Of a stretch of DNA of 64,000 nt, positions 7,610 through 17,036 are shown piece by piece. Under the pieces are notes generated by a model, which worked only from the letters and a program-made list of their open reading frames with translations, was not told where the DNA came from and did no database searches. Every line of letters begins with the position of its first letter. Position 1 is the stretch's first letter. This stretch comes from Alpinimonas psychrophila (GTDB lineage Bacteria > Actinomycetota > Actinomycetes > Actinomycetales > Microbacteriaceae): positions 186,001 through 250,000 of the forward strand of contig NZ_JACGWU010000002.1 in assembly GCF_014137865.1 (NCBI RefSeq), read 5' to 3'. The translations under genes and the position numbers were made by a program.

Positions 7610-8365
7610 ATGCATAGCGCCCTCATCCCATGGCTTGACCCGACCACGCTGATTGCTGGCTTTGGCCCTTACGCGCTATTGGGCGTCGCCTTCATCATCT
7701 TTGCTGAAACGGGCCTGCTCATCGGCTTTCTTCTCCCGGGTGACACGCTCCTGATTGCCGCCGGCGTCCTCACCGTTGAGAATGCTTTTGGTGCCAACAT
7801 TTGGGTGGTCTGTGGGGCCATCAGTTTGGCCGCGTTCCTCGGTGGTGAAGTGGGCTATCTGATTGGCCATAAGGCCGGCCCCCGCATTTTTGAGCGCCAC
7901 GAAAATGGTCTCTTCAGCAAGAAGAATGTAGAACGGACCAACGCTTTCTTCACGCGCTACGGCGGGTTTGCCGTTATTTTGGCCCGCTTCGTTCCGATCA
8001 TTCGCACCTTTGCTCCCGTGGCTGCTGGCGTGGGCCACATGAACTACAAAAAGTACACGCTGTATAACTTGATAGGCGCCCTCATCTGGGGCACGGGGCT
8101 GACCATGATCGGTTTTGGTGTGGGCCACATCCCCGTCGTGGCCGCGTTTGTTCAGAACTACATTGACATCGTTCTCTTGGGCGTCATTGTCATTGTGCTG
8201 ATCCCCACGATCTATCACTACATCCAGGCCGTCGTGAAGGGCCGCAAAGAGAAGGCCGCCCACGCCGCCGCGACCGCGGCTGGCACTCCCTCCGAGAGGT
8301 TGGTCCTTGACCCGGCTGTGTTCTCGCAAAAGCATGATGGTGCGCACGAAGCCGAAGAAAAGTAA
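7610..8365 (+). CDS. DedA-family membrane protein, second copy
   Basis: About 251 residues. The canonical DedA motifs are clear: ETGLLIGFLLPGDTLL, GEVGYLIGHKAG, and ARFVPIIRTFAPVAAGVGHMNY with conserved arginines. It ends in a charged, Ala-rich cytoplasmic tail. The motifs are closer to the family consensus than those of the preceding copy, so the two are diverged paralogues rather than a recent duplication. ATG 7610 is 10 bases after the first DedA gene, and the stop overlaps the next start by one base (TAATG), so the two dedA genes and the PhzF-like gene are probably one operon. Confidence 0.9.
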   Translation: MHSALIPWLDPTTLIAGFGPYALLGVAFIIFAETGLLIGFLLPGDTLLIAAGVLTVENAFGANIWVVCGAISLAAFLGGEVGYLIGHKAGPRIFERHENGLFSKKNVERTNAFFTRYGGFAVILARFVPIIRTFAPVAAGVGHMNYKKYTLYNLIGALIWGTGLTMIGFGVGHIPVVAAFVQNYIDIVLLGVIVIVLIPTIYHYIQAVVKGRKEKAAHAAATAAGTPSERLVLDPAVFSQKHDGAHEAEEK

Positions 8366-9216
8366 TGCCCTCCGAGGTACTGCGTCTCACTGCTTTTAGC
8401 AATGACCCCGAAGGGGGAAACCCTGCCGGTGTCGTTCTGGATGCCGCCGGCCTCAGCGATAAAGAAATGCTGGCCGTTGCCGCCGAGGTTGGCTACTCCG
8501 AGACCGCATTTCTCATCGCTCGCCCCAAGGACGGTCCCGAAGCGTTCGATATTCGCTATTTCTCCCCGGTGGGCGAAGTCGACTTTTGCGGCCATGCAAC
8601 GATCGCGGCCGGAATTGCCTTGGGCCAGGAAAACGGTCCCTCAACCTACGAATTCAACTCAAACGCGGGCCCCATCGAAGTTGAAGTTTTTGAAAACGGC
8701 GACGACCTTGTCGTCACCCTCATTTCTCCCGCTGCCTCGGTTCGCCCTCTGACGGACGATGCGCTCGAAGCCCTGTTGGAGGCACTCGATTGGGACAGTG
8801 AAGATCTCGACCCGCGGTTTACTCCGGCGATTGGGTTTGTGGGCAACGCGCATCCGGTATTGGTAGCCGACTCGCGTGACCGACTAGCCGAGCTTGATTA
8901 CGACTTCGACGATCTCTTCGACCTGATGACCGCGGAGGGGTGGACGACGATCCAACTGGTCTACCCTGACGAAGGCGACCCCAGCACCCGCAAGTGGCAT
9001 TCTCGCAATCCTTTTCCGATTGGTGGCGTCTACGAAGATGCCGCAACAGGATCGGCGGCGGCGGCGCTGGGTGGATACCTGAGACACAACGGCATCGCCG
9101 GTGTCGGCGACCAAATCCAGATTCTTCAGGGGGATGACATGGGGCGACCCAGCCTCATTCTGCTGACGGTCGGTGGTTCTCAAATGCAAATCTCCGGAAC
9201 GGGAATTCAGCTCTAA
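8365..9216 (+). CDS. PhzF-family isomerase/epimerase
   Basis: A 283-residue protein with the diaminopimelate-epimerase-like double fold of the PhzF family. The catalytic glutamate is E46 in GYSETAFL; the DFCGHAT motif near residue 73 and EDAATGSAAAALGGYL near the C-terminus shape the active site. Family members isomerise small metabolites by proton shuttling; most outside phenazine clusters have unknown substrates, and no phenazine genes are present here. The start overlaps the upstream dedA stop by one base. Confidence 0.88.
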   Translation: MPSEVLRLTAFSNDPEGGNPAGVVLDAAGLSDKEMLAVAAEVGYSETAFLIARPKDGPEAFDIRYFSPVGEVDFCGHATIAAGIALGQENGPSTYEFNSNAGPIEVEVFENGDDLVVTLISPAASVRPLTDDALEALLEALDWDSEDLDPRFTPAIGFVGNAHPVLVADSRDRLAELDYDFDDLFDLMTAEGWTTIQLVYPDEGDPSTRKWHSRNPFPIGGVYEDAATGSAAAALGGYLRHNGIAGVGDQIQILQGDDMGRPSLILLTVGGSQMQISGTGIQL

Positions 9217-9221
9217 CGCCC

Positions 9222-9920
9222 TTATTGCGGTAAGAAGGCCGGGGTCGGTACATCTTTCTCGTCGTTCACGATGGCCGCGACAATGCGCGTGGCCACGATG
9301 CTCGGGGTTAGACCCGTCGGCATGGCCGGCGCCGTGCCTGCAATGGGACGAGTCGCCAGGCCCGTCTCGGTGTGTGGCGGGCGCGCATCCAGAACACGGA
9401 TGCCCACGCGGCGCAGTTCCCTTTGAGCCGCGGACACGAACGCGTTGAGGCCCGCTTTGCTGGCCGAATAGACGGCCATCCCCGCGGTGGGCGAGTCGGC
9501 AACGACGCCGGCAATTGTCAGAATAAAGGGCTCATTTCCCGCCTGCCGTGACGCCGCGAGCGCCGGCACGGCCGCTCTGATTAATTGGATGGGGACGGTT
9601 TGGTTGAGGGTCATCACGGTAGTCAAGGTCTCGTCCGAAATCTCGGCAGCGGGCCCAAAGGCCACGACCCCGTGGGCGATCACGATGCCGTCGAGTTCGC
9701 CGGCATCGGTGACCGCATCGATGAGGGCCTGAGCAGCACCAGCCGCCAGAAGATCAACCGAGAACATCTCGGCGTCCAGCCCTAACGCCTGCAAGCTCTC
9801 GGCGCTGCGAGCGCTCAACACGAGTTGGGCGCCCTGCGCAGAGAGCTCACGGGCAATCAGGGAACCGAGACCGCCGGTTGCTCCGGTCACGAGAATTCGG
9901 CGGCCACTCAGTTCAGTCAT
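9222..9920 (-). CDS. Short-chain dehydrogenase/reductase
   Basis: A 232-residue classical SDR. The cofactor motif TGATGGLG is at residues 12-19, LDGIVIAHG supplies the NAG-like segment, and YSASK carries the catalytic Tyr and Lys near residue 150. It should be an NAD(P)H-dependent oxidoreductase in the cytosol; substrate unknown. Its start overlaps the aceB stop by 4 bases, so it is translationally coupled to malate synthase, and it converges with the PhzF gene. Confidence 0.88.
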   Translation of the reverse strand: MTELSGRRILVTGATGGLGSLIARELSAQGAQLVLSARSAESLQALGLDAEMFSVDLLAAGAAQALIDAVTDAGELDGIVIAHGVVAFGPAAEISDETLTTVMTLNQTVPIQLIRAAVPALAASRQAGNEPFILTIAGVVADSPTAGMAVYSASKAGLNAFVSAAQRELRRVGIRVLDARPPHTETGLATRPIAGTAPAMPTGLTPSIVATRIVAAIVNDEKDVPTPAFLPQ

Positions 9921-11554
9921 GCACCAACACTAAGGGGTTTTAACACCTCGCTTGGCTCATCGATGAGAAATTGCGCATACGCTCCCACTGTGAGGAAGGT
10001 CGGGAAGTTATCCGTGTCGAGAGCAACCTGACGAAAGACCGTGATGGCATCGTCAAAACGATCTCCCGGGCTCCGTGTGAGGTCATCACGCATCTGAGTG
10101 ATGAGGTTCTCGACGAGGGCCTGCGTGATCCTCGTGCCCTCGCGAGTGACGACACCGTAGTGAATCCATTGCCAAATTTGTGAACGAGAAATCTCGGCCG
10201 TGGCCGCATCTTCCATGAGGTTGTCGATAGCGGCAGCACCGACGCCACGCAGCCAGGATTCGATATAGCGAATTCCCACCGACACGTTGGAGCGCACTCC
10301 GGCATCGGTCACGTCGCCCCCGATCGACTGGATGTCAATGAGGTCCGCAGCCGTTACTTCCACCTCGGGGCGAAGGCGGTCGACCTGATTGGGCCGCTCT
10401 CCCAACACGGCGTCAAACTCTGCGCGTGCCGTGGCAATGAGATCCGGATGCGCGACCCAGGTTCCATCGAATCCGTCCCCCGCTTCTCGACGCTTGTCAT
10501 TGGCAACATTCTCGAGTGCGCGAGCGGTGACCTCGGGGTCACGACGATTGGGAATGAAAGCACTCATGCCCCCAATGGCATGTGCTCCCCTCTTGTGACA
10601 GGTCGCCACCAGCAACTCGGTGTACGCCCGCATAAACGGCACGGTCATCGTGATCTGTGCGCGATCGGGGGTGAGGAACTTCTTTCCTGCGCCTCGAAAG
10701 TTTTTGATGATAGAAAAAATGTAATCCCACCGACCGGCATTCAGGCCGGCACAGTGGTCGCGAAGCTCCCACAAAATCTCGTCCATTTCAAACGCGGCAG
10801 GAATCGTCTCAATCAGGACGGTGGCCCGGATGCTGCCGTACTCAATGCCGAGGCGATCCTCGGCAAAGGTGAAGACGTCATTCCACAACCGAGCTTCGGC
10901 ATGAGACTCAATCTTGGCCAAGTAGAAGTAGGGGCCCACCCCCCGCGCGATCAGCTCGGCGGCATTGTGGAAGAAGTACAGTCCGAAGTCAACCAGGGAT
11001 GCAACGGCCGCCGAAGGACGTTCCGACCGGTCCAGGTAAGTCAGGTGCTTCTCGACCAAGTGCCAACCACGCGGACGCATGACGATGGTGGGCGTCACGG
11101 TCTCCGTGATTTCGTACGTCTTTCCATCGGATTCAAAGTGGAGCTGACGACGAATGGCATCGAACAGCGAAACCTGGCCGCCGATGATGTTGGCCCAGGT
11201 CGGGCTCGTGGCATCTTCCAAATCTGCCAGCCAGACCTTCGCACCGGAGTTCAAAGCGTTGCAGGCCATCTTGGGATCCGTAGGTCCCGTGATTTCGACA
11301 CGGCGGTCCTGCAACCCCGGGCCGGCTCCGGCAACCCGCCACGACGCGTCCTCGCGGATGTGGCGAGTGGCATTCTGAAATGTTGGGTAGCGACCATTTG
11401 CCAGGTGAGTGCGTGTTACCAAGCGGGCGGCGAGCACGTCATTGCGCGTTCCCGCGAACAGATCATGAAGTTCTGTGATGAATTCCAGAGCTTCGGTGCT
11501 CAGGATGTCGTCAAAACGTGGACCCATTGGTCCATCTATGGTGATGGATGACAT
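9917..11554 (-). CDS. aceB: Malate synthase A
   Basis: A 545-residue protein, the usual length for the A isoform. It condenses glyoxylate with acetyl-CoA to malate in the glyoxylate shunt. Recognisable segments are MRPRGWHLVEKH, ATVLIETIPAAFEMDEILWEL with the metal-binding Glu, GLNAGRWDYIFS with the catalytic Asp region, and IGGMSAFIPNRRD. ATG 11554 has AAGGAG upstream. It lies 29 bases downstream of aceA on the same strand, and is followed by an overlapping SDR gene. Confidence 0.96.
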   Translation of the reverse strand: MSSITIDGPMGPRFDDILSTEALEFITELHDLFAGTRNDVLAARLVTRTHLANGRYPTFQNATRHIREDASWRVAGAGPGLQDRRVEITGPTDPKMACNALNSGAKVWLADLEDATSPTWANIIGGQVSLFDAIRRQLHFESDGKTYEITETVTPTIVMRPRGWHLVEKHLTYLDRSERPSAAVASLVDFGLYFFHNAAELIARGVGPYFYLAKIESHAEARLWNDVFTFAEDRLGIEYGSIRATVLIETIPAAFEMDEILWELRDHCAGLNAGRWDYIFSIIKNFRGAGKKFLTPDRAQITMTVPFMRAYTELLVATCHKRGAHAIGGMSAFIPNRRDPEVTARALENVANDKRREAGDGFDGTWVAHPDLIATARAEFDAVLGERPNQVDRLRPEVEVTAADLIDIQSIGGDVTDAGVRSNVSVGIRYIESWLRGVGAAAIDNLMEDAATAEISRSQIWQWIHYGVVTREGTRITQALVENLITQMRDDLTRSPGDRFDDAITVFRQVALDTDNFPTFLTVGAYAQFLIDEPSEVLKPLSVGA

Positions 11555-11583
11555 GATTTTTCTCCTTGTCTTTGGTGAGGGGT

Positions 11584-12873
11584 TTAGTGGAACTGCTGGG
11601 CTTCGGTGGAGCCCACGAGAGCGAGTGTCTCTGACGCAGGATTAAGGGCAGTCGAGATGACGTCAAAGTAACCCGTACCGACCTCGCGCTGGTGCTTGGT
11701 CGCGGTGTATCCATCGGCTTCACTGGCGAATTCTGCCTCTTGAAGCTCAACATAGGCGCTCATGGCCCGATCCTTGTAGCCTTTGGCCAGAGTGAACATG
11801 GAGTGGTTCAGCGCGTGGAATCCCGCGAGTGTGATGAACTGGAACTTGTAGCCCATGGCGGCAAGATCGGCCTGGAACGTCGCAATCTCTGCGTCGGTCA
11901 GGTGCTTCTTCCAGTTGAACGAAGGGGAACAGTTGTAGGCGAGCATCTTGCCCGGGTACTGTGCGTGAATTGCCGAAGCGAATTCGCGGGCTAGGGCCAA
12001 GTCAGGTTCGCCCGTTTCCACCCAGATGAGATCGGCGTACTCAGCAAAGGCAAGCCCGCGGGTGACGACAACGTCGAGGCCAGGCTTGACGCGGTAGAAG
12101 CCTTCGTTCGTGCGCTCCCCCGTCGCATACTGACTGTCGCGAGGATCCACGTCACTCGTGAGAAGATCCGCCGCGAGGGCATCGGTGCGGGCAATAACAA
12201 TGGTGGGAACGCCGGCCACGTCCGCCGCGAGGCGAGCAGCGTTCAGTGTGCGAACATGCTGCTGGGTGGGAATGAGCACCTTGCCACCGAGGTGACCGCA
12301 CTTCTTCTCGGACGCGAGCTGGTCTTCCCAGTGCACGCCCGCGGCACCAGCAACAATCATGGACTTCATCAACTCGTAGGCGTTCAGGGGGCCACCAAAT
12401 CCTGCTTCAGCATCGGCAACAATTGGGGCGATCCAGTCGACCGTAGCGTCACCCTCGACGCGCTCAACCTGATCGGCACGAATCAACGCGTTGTTGATCC
12501 GGCGCACCACCGTGGGTACCGAGTTGACGGGATAGAGGCTCTGGTCGGGGTAGGTCTGGCCTGACGTGTTGGCGTCGCCGGCAACCTGCCATCCGGAAAG
12601 GTAAATGGCCTTCAGACCGGCCTTGACTTGCTGAACGGCCTGGTTACCCGTGAGCGCTCCGAGGGCGGGAACAAACTCTTCTGTGTGAAGAAGGTGCCAC
12701 AGGTTTTCTGCGCCGCGACGAGCGAGAGTGGCTTCTTCGACGATAGAGCCCCGTAGACGAATGACTTCTTCGGCCGTGTAGTCGCGACTGATTCCAACCC
12801 AGCGGGGGTCGGTATCCCACTCGTGCTGAAGTTGTGCTGCGGTCTGAATCTGGTCTCCGGTGCGAAGTGTCAT
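11584..12873 (-). CDS. aceA: Isocitrate lyase
   Basis: A 429-residue protein cleaving isocitrate to glyoxylate and succinate. The catalytic loop KKCGH is present, with the Mg-binding ADAEAGFGG and the C-terminal [17 protein letters not shown] 12873 is preceded by GGGAGAT. It is the first gene of the aceA-aceB-SDR operon and diverges from the RamB-like regulator, the arrangement expected for acetate-responsive control. Confidence 0.97.
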   Translation of the reverse strand: MTLRTGDQIQTAAQLQHEWDTDPRWVGISRDYTAEEVIRLRGSIVEEATLARRGAENLWHLLHTEEFVPALGALTGNQAVQQVKAGLKAIYLSGWQVAGDANTSGQTYPDQSLYPVNSVPTVVRRINNALIRADQVERVEGDATVDWIAPIVADAEAGFGGPLNAYELMKSMIVAGAAGVHWEDQLASEKKCGHLGGKVLIPTQQHVRTLNAARLAADVAGVPTIVIARTDALAADLLTSDVDPRDSQYATGERTNEGFYRVKPGLDVVVTRGLAFAEYADLIWVETGEPDLALAREFASAIHAQYPGKMLAYNCSPSFNWKKHLTDAEIATFQADLAAMGYKFQFITLAGFHALNHSMFTLAKGYKDRAMSAYVELQEAEFASEADGYTATKHQREVGTGYFDVISTALNPASETLALVGSTEAQQFH

Positions 12874-12958
12874 TGTGATCTCCCTTGATCTTTCTGCTGA
12901 ATTGCGGCTCTAACTCGAGTATTTGCCCGTTTGACGCCGATAGACCACAAATTGCGCG

Positions 12959-12980
12959 CAGAAGATTGACAGAACTTCTG
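12959..12980. promoter_or_regulatory. Inverted repeat in the aceA/ramB divergent promoter region
   Basis: CAGAAG at 12959-12964 and CTTCTG at 12975-12980 form a perfect 6-bp inverted repeat with a 10-base spacer containing TTGACA (12966-12971), a consensus -35 facing the regulator gene. A protein bound here would mask that hexamer, so it is a candidate operator, perhaps autoregulatory. No good -10 is visible at the matching distance, which lowers certainty. Confidence 0.4.
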
Positions 12981-13027
12981 TTTTGTGAAACCTTCCACAG
13001 ACCGCACTGGCGTGCGAGCATGGAGAC

Positions 13028-14467
13028 ATGCCTGACACTCTCGATGCCCTCGTTATCGGTCGCCGCATCCGCGATATCCGGACCAGCAAGAAAATGACCC
13101 TGGATGACCTCGGTGCCGCAATTGGGAGGGCCCCCTCGCAGGTGTCCGCTTTGGAGAACGGCAAGCGTGCGCCGCGCATCCTGCAGCTTCAAGCCATTGC
13201 GACTGCGCTGGGAGTCGGATTGAACGAACTGCTGACGGTTGAGCCCGCGAACGAACGCACTGCGAAGGAAATTGAGCTCGAACGAGCGCAGCGAAATGGC
13301 ATGTTTTCGGCGCTGAAGATCGCGCCGCTGCGGGTGGGAAAGGGCATGAGTGATGAGGTGCTTGACACGATTCTTGGGCTTCAGCGCGAAGTGGCTCGTT
13401 TGCACTCCGAACGAGCAGCAACCCCCGAGGAGGCGCGACGGGCCAACGCTGAATTGCGCGGAATCATGCGCGATCAGAACAACTACTTCGACGATCTTGA
13501 GTCCAAGGCTCGCGAACTTCTTGCCGTGATCGGGCATACCGGAGGGCCCCTCAGTGAGCGCCTAACGGCAGAACTCGCAACGTACCTCGGGTTCTCGCTG
13601 CATTACGTCACGGACCTTCCCGGCACCACTCGCTCCGTGACCGACACCAAGAATGGCCGCATCTACCTGCCGGTTCGGCGTGAGGGACGCGACCCGCGAA
13701 CCAGCCTGCTTCAGGCACTCGCCGGACACGTTCTCGGACACACCGAGCCTCACAACTATGGAGATTTCTTGCGCCAGCGCGTCGAGACCAACTATCTTGC
13801 CGGTGCTCTGCTCATTCCCGAGACCAGCGCCGTGACGTTTCTCACCGAGGCCAAAAACCTGCGCCAATTGGCCGTCGAAGACCTGCGCGACAATTTTGCT
13901 GTTGGCTACGAAGTTGCCGCGCACCGCTTCACCAACTTGGCGACACGTCACCTCGATATTCCCGTGCACTTCCTCAAAGTGCACGAGAGCGGCACACTGT
14001 CGAAGGCTTATGAGAACGACAACGTAGCCTTCCCCACCGACATTTTGGGAGCTGTGGAGGGGCAACTTGTGTGCCGTAAATGGAGTGCCCGGCAGGTGTT
14101 TGCGAGTGAAGATAAGTTCACGCCGTACCACCAGTACACCGACAAACCGGCGGGAACATACTGGTGCACCTCCCGCATCCAGAACACGGAACAGGGTGCG
14201 TTCTCCCTGAGCGTGGGAACACCCTTTGCCCACGTGAAATGGTTTCGTGGACGCGACACGACAACCCGTTTTACCTCGTCATGCCCGGATGATGTTTGCT
14301 GCCGCCAAGCCCCTGACTCACTAGCAGCCAAATGGGCGGAATCATCTCGGCCAACCGCACGCATCAATTCGAGCCTGCTCGCCGCCGCCCCGCGCAACAA
14401 TTTTCGCGGCGTCGACGTGCGCGAAGTCTACGAATTTCTCGAGTTGCACTCCCCCAGCACCTCGTAA
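13028..14467 (+). CDS. ramB: RamB-like XRE/IrrE-family transcriptional regulator
   Basis: A 479-residue protein. Residues 10-65 are an XRE helix-turn-helix ([26 protein letters not shown]). The central region (about 190-330) is an ImmA/IrrE-type domain with a degenerate metalloprotease motif, AGHVLGHTE, and the C-terminus carries a short-chain fatty acyl regulator (DUF2083-type) part with a Cys pair SCPDDVCC. In corynebacteria RamB represses aceA, aceB and acetate-activation genes (established for that genus). Its divergent position next to aceA supports the same role here; the gene name is by synteny and domain order. A TTGACA hexamer and inverted repeat lie in its promoter region. Confidence 0.85.
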   Translation: MPDTLDALVIGRRIRDIRTSKKMTLDDLGAAIGRAPSQVSALENGKRAPRILQLQAIATALGVGLNELLTVEPANERTAKEIELERAQRNGMFSALKIAPLRVGKGMSDEVLDTILGLQREVARLHSERAATPEEARRANAELRGIMRDQNNYFDDLESKARELLAVIGHTGGPLSERLTAELATYLGFSLHYVTDLPGTTRSVTDTKNGRIYLPVRREGRDPRTSLLQALAGHVLGHTEPHNYGDFLRQRVETNYLAGALLIPETSAVTFLTEAKNLRQLAVEDLRDNFAVGYEVAAHRFTNLATRHLDIPVHFLKVHESGTLSKAYENDNVAFPTDILGAVEGQLVCRKWSARQVFASEDKFTPYHQYTDKPAGTYWCTSRIQNTEQGAFSLSVGTPFAHVKWFRGRDTTTRFTSSCPDDVCCRQAPDSLAAKWAESSRPTARINSSLLAAAPRNNFRGVDVREVYEFLELHSPSTS

Positions 14468-14582
14468 TACGTATTCGCGACGGTCAAGACACTCGATTTT
14501 CTGCCGAAGCAGGGCGTCACGAAAGGGTAACCATACTGTTGGGGGGTGTTCGGGACTCTCGTTCTCGGCTAGGTTCGGGGAG

Positions 14583-15371
14583 ATGGATGCTACGCAGTCA
14601 ACGCCGGTAACGTCGAACATTTCTGTCAGGCGGGGTGACCCGCTGGTCGTTATGAAGGATGTCGACAAGCATTACGGAGAACTTCACGTTCTGAGAGACA
14701 TCAACGCCGTGGTCAACCGTGGTGAAGTGGTCGTCGTGATTGGGCCCAGCGGATCAGGCAAGTCGACACTGTGCCGGGTCATCAACCGACTTGAAACTAT
14801 CGACTCCGGTCTCATCACAATCGACGGCCAACCGCTGCCGGCCGAGGGTAGGGCTCTCGCCCACCTCCGCGCCGACGTGGGCATGGTTTTTCAAGCCTTC
14901 AATCTGTTCGCGCACAAGACCGTGCTAGAAAACGTGACCCTGGGGCCCATCAAAGTACGCGGCCTATCGAAGGTCGCGGCCGAGAAAAAAGCCTTGCTCC
15001 TGCTCGAACGCGTTGGGGTTGCCGACCAAGCAAAGAAAATGCCGGCACAGCTCTCCGGCGGTCAACAGCAGCGCGTGGCCATCGCCCGGGCGCTGGCCAT
15101 GGAACCCAAGTTGATTCTGCTGGATGAGCCAACCAGCGCGCTTGACCCAGAGATGATTAACGAGGTTCTTGAGGTCATGGTTGACCTCGCAAACGACGGC
15201 ATGACGATGATTGTCGTCACCCACGAGATGGGCTTCGCTCGCAAAGCCGCCAACCGGGTTATTTTTATGGCCGAGGGCGAAATCGTCGAAGAGGCCACCC
15301 CCGAGCAATTCTTCACCAACCCCCAGAGCACGAGAGCTAAAGACTTCCTCTCGAAAATACTTGCCCACTAA
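14583..15371 (+). CDS. gluA: Glutamate-type amino-acid ABC transporter ATPase
   Basis: A 262-residue ABC ATPase with Walker [10 protein letters not shown], signature LSGGQQQR, Walker [13 protein letters not shown] and H-loop VTHEMGF, the pattern of polar amino-acid importers. GGGGAG sits directly before ATG 14583. The gene heads a set with a binding lipoprotein and two permeases (GluABCD order as in corynebacteria). An N-terminal extension of about 20 polar residues precedes the ABC domain; a later start at the ATG of [10 protein letters not shown] is possible. Confidence 0.92.
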   Translation: MDATQSTPVTSNISVRRGDPLVVMKDVDKHYGELHVLRDINAVVNRGEVVVVIGPSGSGKSTLCRVINRLETIDSGLITIDGQPLPAEGRALAHLRADVGMVFQAFNLFAHKTVLENVTLGPIKVRGLSKVAAEKKALLLLERVGVADQAKKMPAQLSGGQQQRVAIARALAMEPKLILLDEPTSALDPEMINEVLEVMVDLANDGMTMIVVTHEMGFARKAANRVIFMAEGEIVEEATPEQFFTNPQSTRAKDFLSKILAH

Positions 15372-15409
15372 CCGGTGTGCAGGAACTCACTGCAGTTAGG
15401 AGAAATACT

Positions 15410-16279
15410 ATGAGGCTCCACAAAGGCCAAATTATTTCGGCCATTACCCTCGCGGCCGCGCTCGCCCTGAGCGGATGCACGGACTCGGGCGCACCCGGCG
15501 CAAGTGCACCCGTCGCGGAAGCGCCTACATTTGCTCCCGGAACCACGATGGAAAAACTGAGCACCGCCGGCACAATCACGATCGGCACCAAGTTCGACCA
15601 ACCGCTGTTCGGCCTCAAGGGTCCGGACGGTAATCCGGTCGGCTTCGACGTCGAGATCGGTAAGCTCATCGCCGCAAAGCTCGGCATTAGGCCCGAAAAT
15701 ATTGTGTGGACGGAGACCGTGTCGGCCAACCGCGAGCCCTTCCTCCAAAACAGCCAAGTAGACCTCGTGGTCGCGACGTACACAATCAATGACACGCGCA
15801 AGAAAGTTATTGATTTTGCTGGCCCGTACTACGAAGCCGGTCAAGATCTGCTGGTTCTCGCCGGAAACCCGGAGAAAATCACCGGGCCGAACGATCTCAC
15901 CGGCAAGCGGGTCTGTACCGTCAGCGGCTCCACCTCTGAACGGAACATCGCCGCCTACACAACTAACGTGATAGCGACCGACACCTACTCGAACTGCCTC
16001 GGCCCTCTACGAAGTGGCGAAGTAGTGGCCGTGACCACCGACAACGTCATTCTGGCTGGCCTTGCCGACCAAAATGTGGGCGAGTTTGAGATGGTTGACA
16101 AGCCATTCACAAAAGAGCCCTATGGCATCGGATTACACAAGGATGACACTGCTTTCCGTGCCTTCATCAATGATGTTCTAGAAAAGTCCTATAAAGATGG
16201 CTCCTGGGCCGCTGCGTGGGAGGCGACCGCTGGGAAGGTGCTCGGTACGCCGACGCCGCCCGCCGTGGTGCGTTACTAA
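15410..16279 (+). CDS. gluB: Glutamate-type ABC transporter binding lipoprotein
   Basis: 289 residues. A signal peptide of 22 residues ends in the lipobox LALSGC (C23), so the protein is anchored in the membrane outer face. The mature part has the SBP_bac_3 features: TITIGTKFDQPLFGLKG, GFDVEIGKLIAAKLGI, ending with KEPYGIGLHKDD. I chose ATG 15410 because GTTAGGAG lies 8 bases upstream; an in-frame ATG at 15377 would bury the signal peptide. A stem-loop follows the gene before the permeases. Confidence 0.93.
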   Translation: MRLHKGQIISAITLAAALALSGCTDSGAPGASAPVAEAPTFAPGTTMEKLSTAGTITIGTKFDQPLFGLKGPDGNPVGFDVEIGKLIAAKLGIRPENIVWTETVSANREPFLQNSQVDLVVATYTINDTRKKVIDFAGPYYEAGQDLLVLAGNPEKITGPNDLTGKRVCTVSGSTSERNIAAYTTNVIATDTYSNCLGPLRSGEVVAVTTDNVILAGLADQNVGEFEMVDKPFTKEPYGIGLHKDDTAFRAFINDVLEKSYKDGSWAAAWEATAGKVLGTPTPPAVVRY

Positions 16280-16304
16280 CCATCGTCATTAATAATTGAC
16301 GAGT

Positions 16305-16336
16305 CGTGGCCCGCTCGGAACAACCTGCGGGCCACG
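16305..16336 (+). terminator. Stem-loop between gluB and gluC
   Basis: CGTGGCCCGC (16305-16314) and GCGGGCCACG (16327-16336) form a perfect 10-bp stem with a 12-base loop. No T run follows, so it is more likely an mRNA-stabilising or partial termination element that lets the binding protein be made in excess of the permeases, a common arrangement in binding-protein operons. Its exact effect is inferred. Confidence 0.6.
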
Positions 16337-16388
16337 GCTCACCAACACACGTCGGATATCCGCACAGATCACACAGAGGAGGTGAGTT

Positions 16389-17036
16389 ATGGACGCAATC
16401 ATCGAAAATCTGCCCGTGTTTTTAGAAGGTTTTAGAAACACGCTGAGTCTTCTCGCGATTGCCGGCATCGGTGCACTCGTGCTCGGCATCATCCTCGCGG
16501 CAATGCGCATCTCACCCGTGGCATCCTTTCGTGGATTCGCCACCGTGTACACGGAACTCGTCCGCAACACTCCCCTCACCCTTGTCCTGTTCTTCTGCGC
16601 CTACCTCCTCCCGTACCTGCAGTTTTCACCCGGCTATTTCACGTTGGCTGCAATCGGGCTCACCGTCTATACGTCACCGTTCATCGCCGAGGCACTGCGC
16701 TCCGGGATCAACGGAGTACCCCTCGGGCAAGCAGAGGCCGCCCGCAGCATCGGCCTGACATTCGGCCAGACGCTCTCCTTCATCATCATGCCCCAGGCCG
16801 TGCGCATGGTCATCCCTCCGCTGATCAACGTCTTCATCGCCCTCACTAAAAACACCTCGGTCGCCGGCGCGTTCTTCGTTTTCGAACTTTTCGGCGCCGC
16901 CCGCAAAATCACCAACCTGCGCGGGGATGAAGTGTTGGCGATTCTGCTTGCCGTGGCAGTCTTCTACCTGATCATCACTATCCCTCTCGGCTTGATTGCC
17001 GGGAAAATCGAGCGGAAGGTCACGGTCCTCCGATGA
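16389..17036 (+). CDS. gluC: Glutamate-type ABC transporter permease
   Basis: A 215-residue permease of the HisM/GlnP (His/Glu/Gln/Arg/opine) type with about five membrane helices. The EAA loop that contacts the ATPase reads EAARSIGLTFGQTLSFIIMPQA. GAGGAGG precedes ATG 16389. The last bases overlap gluD by 4 (ATGA), indicating coupling of the two permease subunits. Confidence 0.92.
   Translation: MDAIIENLPVFLEGFRNTLSLLAIAGIGALVLGIILAAMRISPVASFRGFATVYTELVRNTPLTLVLFFCAYLLPYLQFSPGYFTLAAIGLTVYTSPFIAEALRSGINGVPLGQAEAARSIGLTFGQTLSFIIMPQAVRMVIPPLINVFIALTKNTSVAGAFFVFELFGAARKITNLRGDEVLAILLAVAVFYLIITIPLGLIAGKIERKVTVLR

Noticed and set aside
14466-14475. AATACGTATT palindrome at the end of the RamB-like gene
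   Set aside because: Ten bases only, overlapping the stop codon; no paired site or promoter that makes it an operator.
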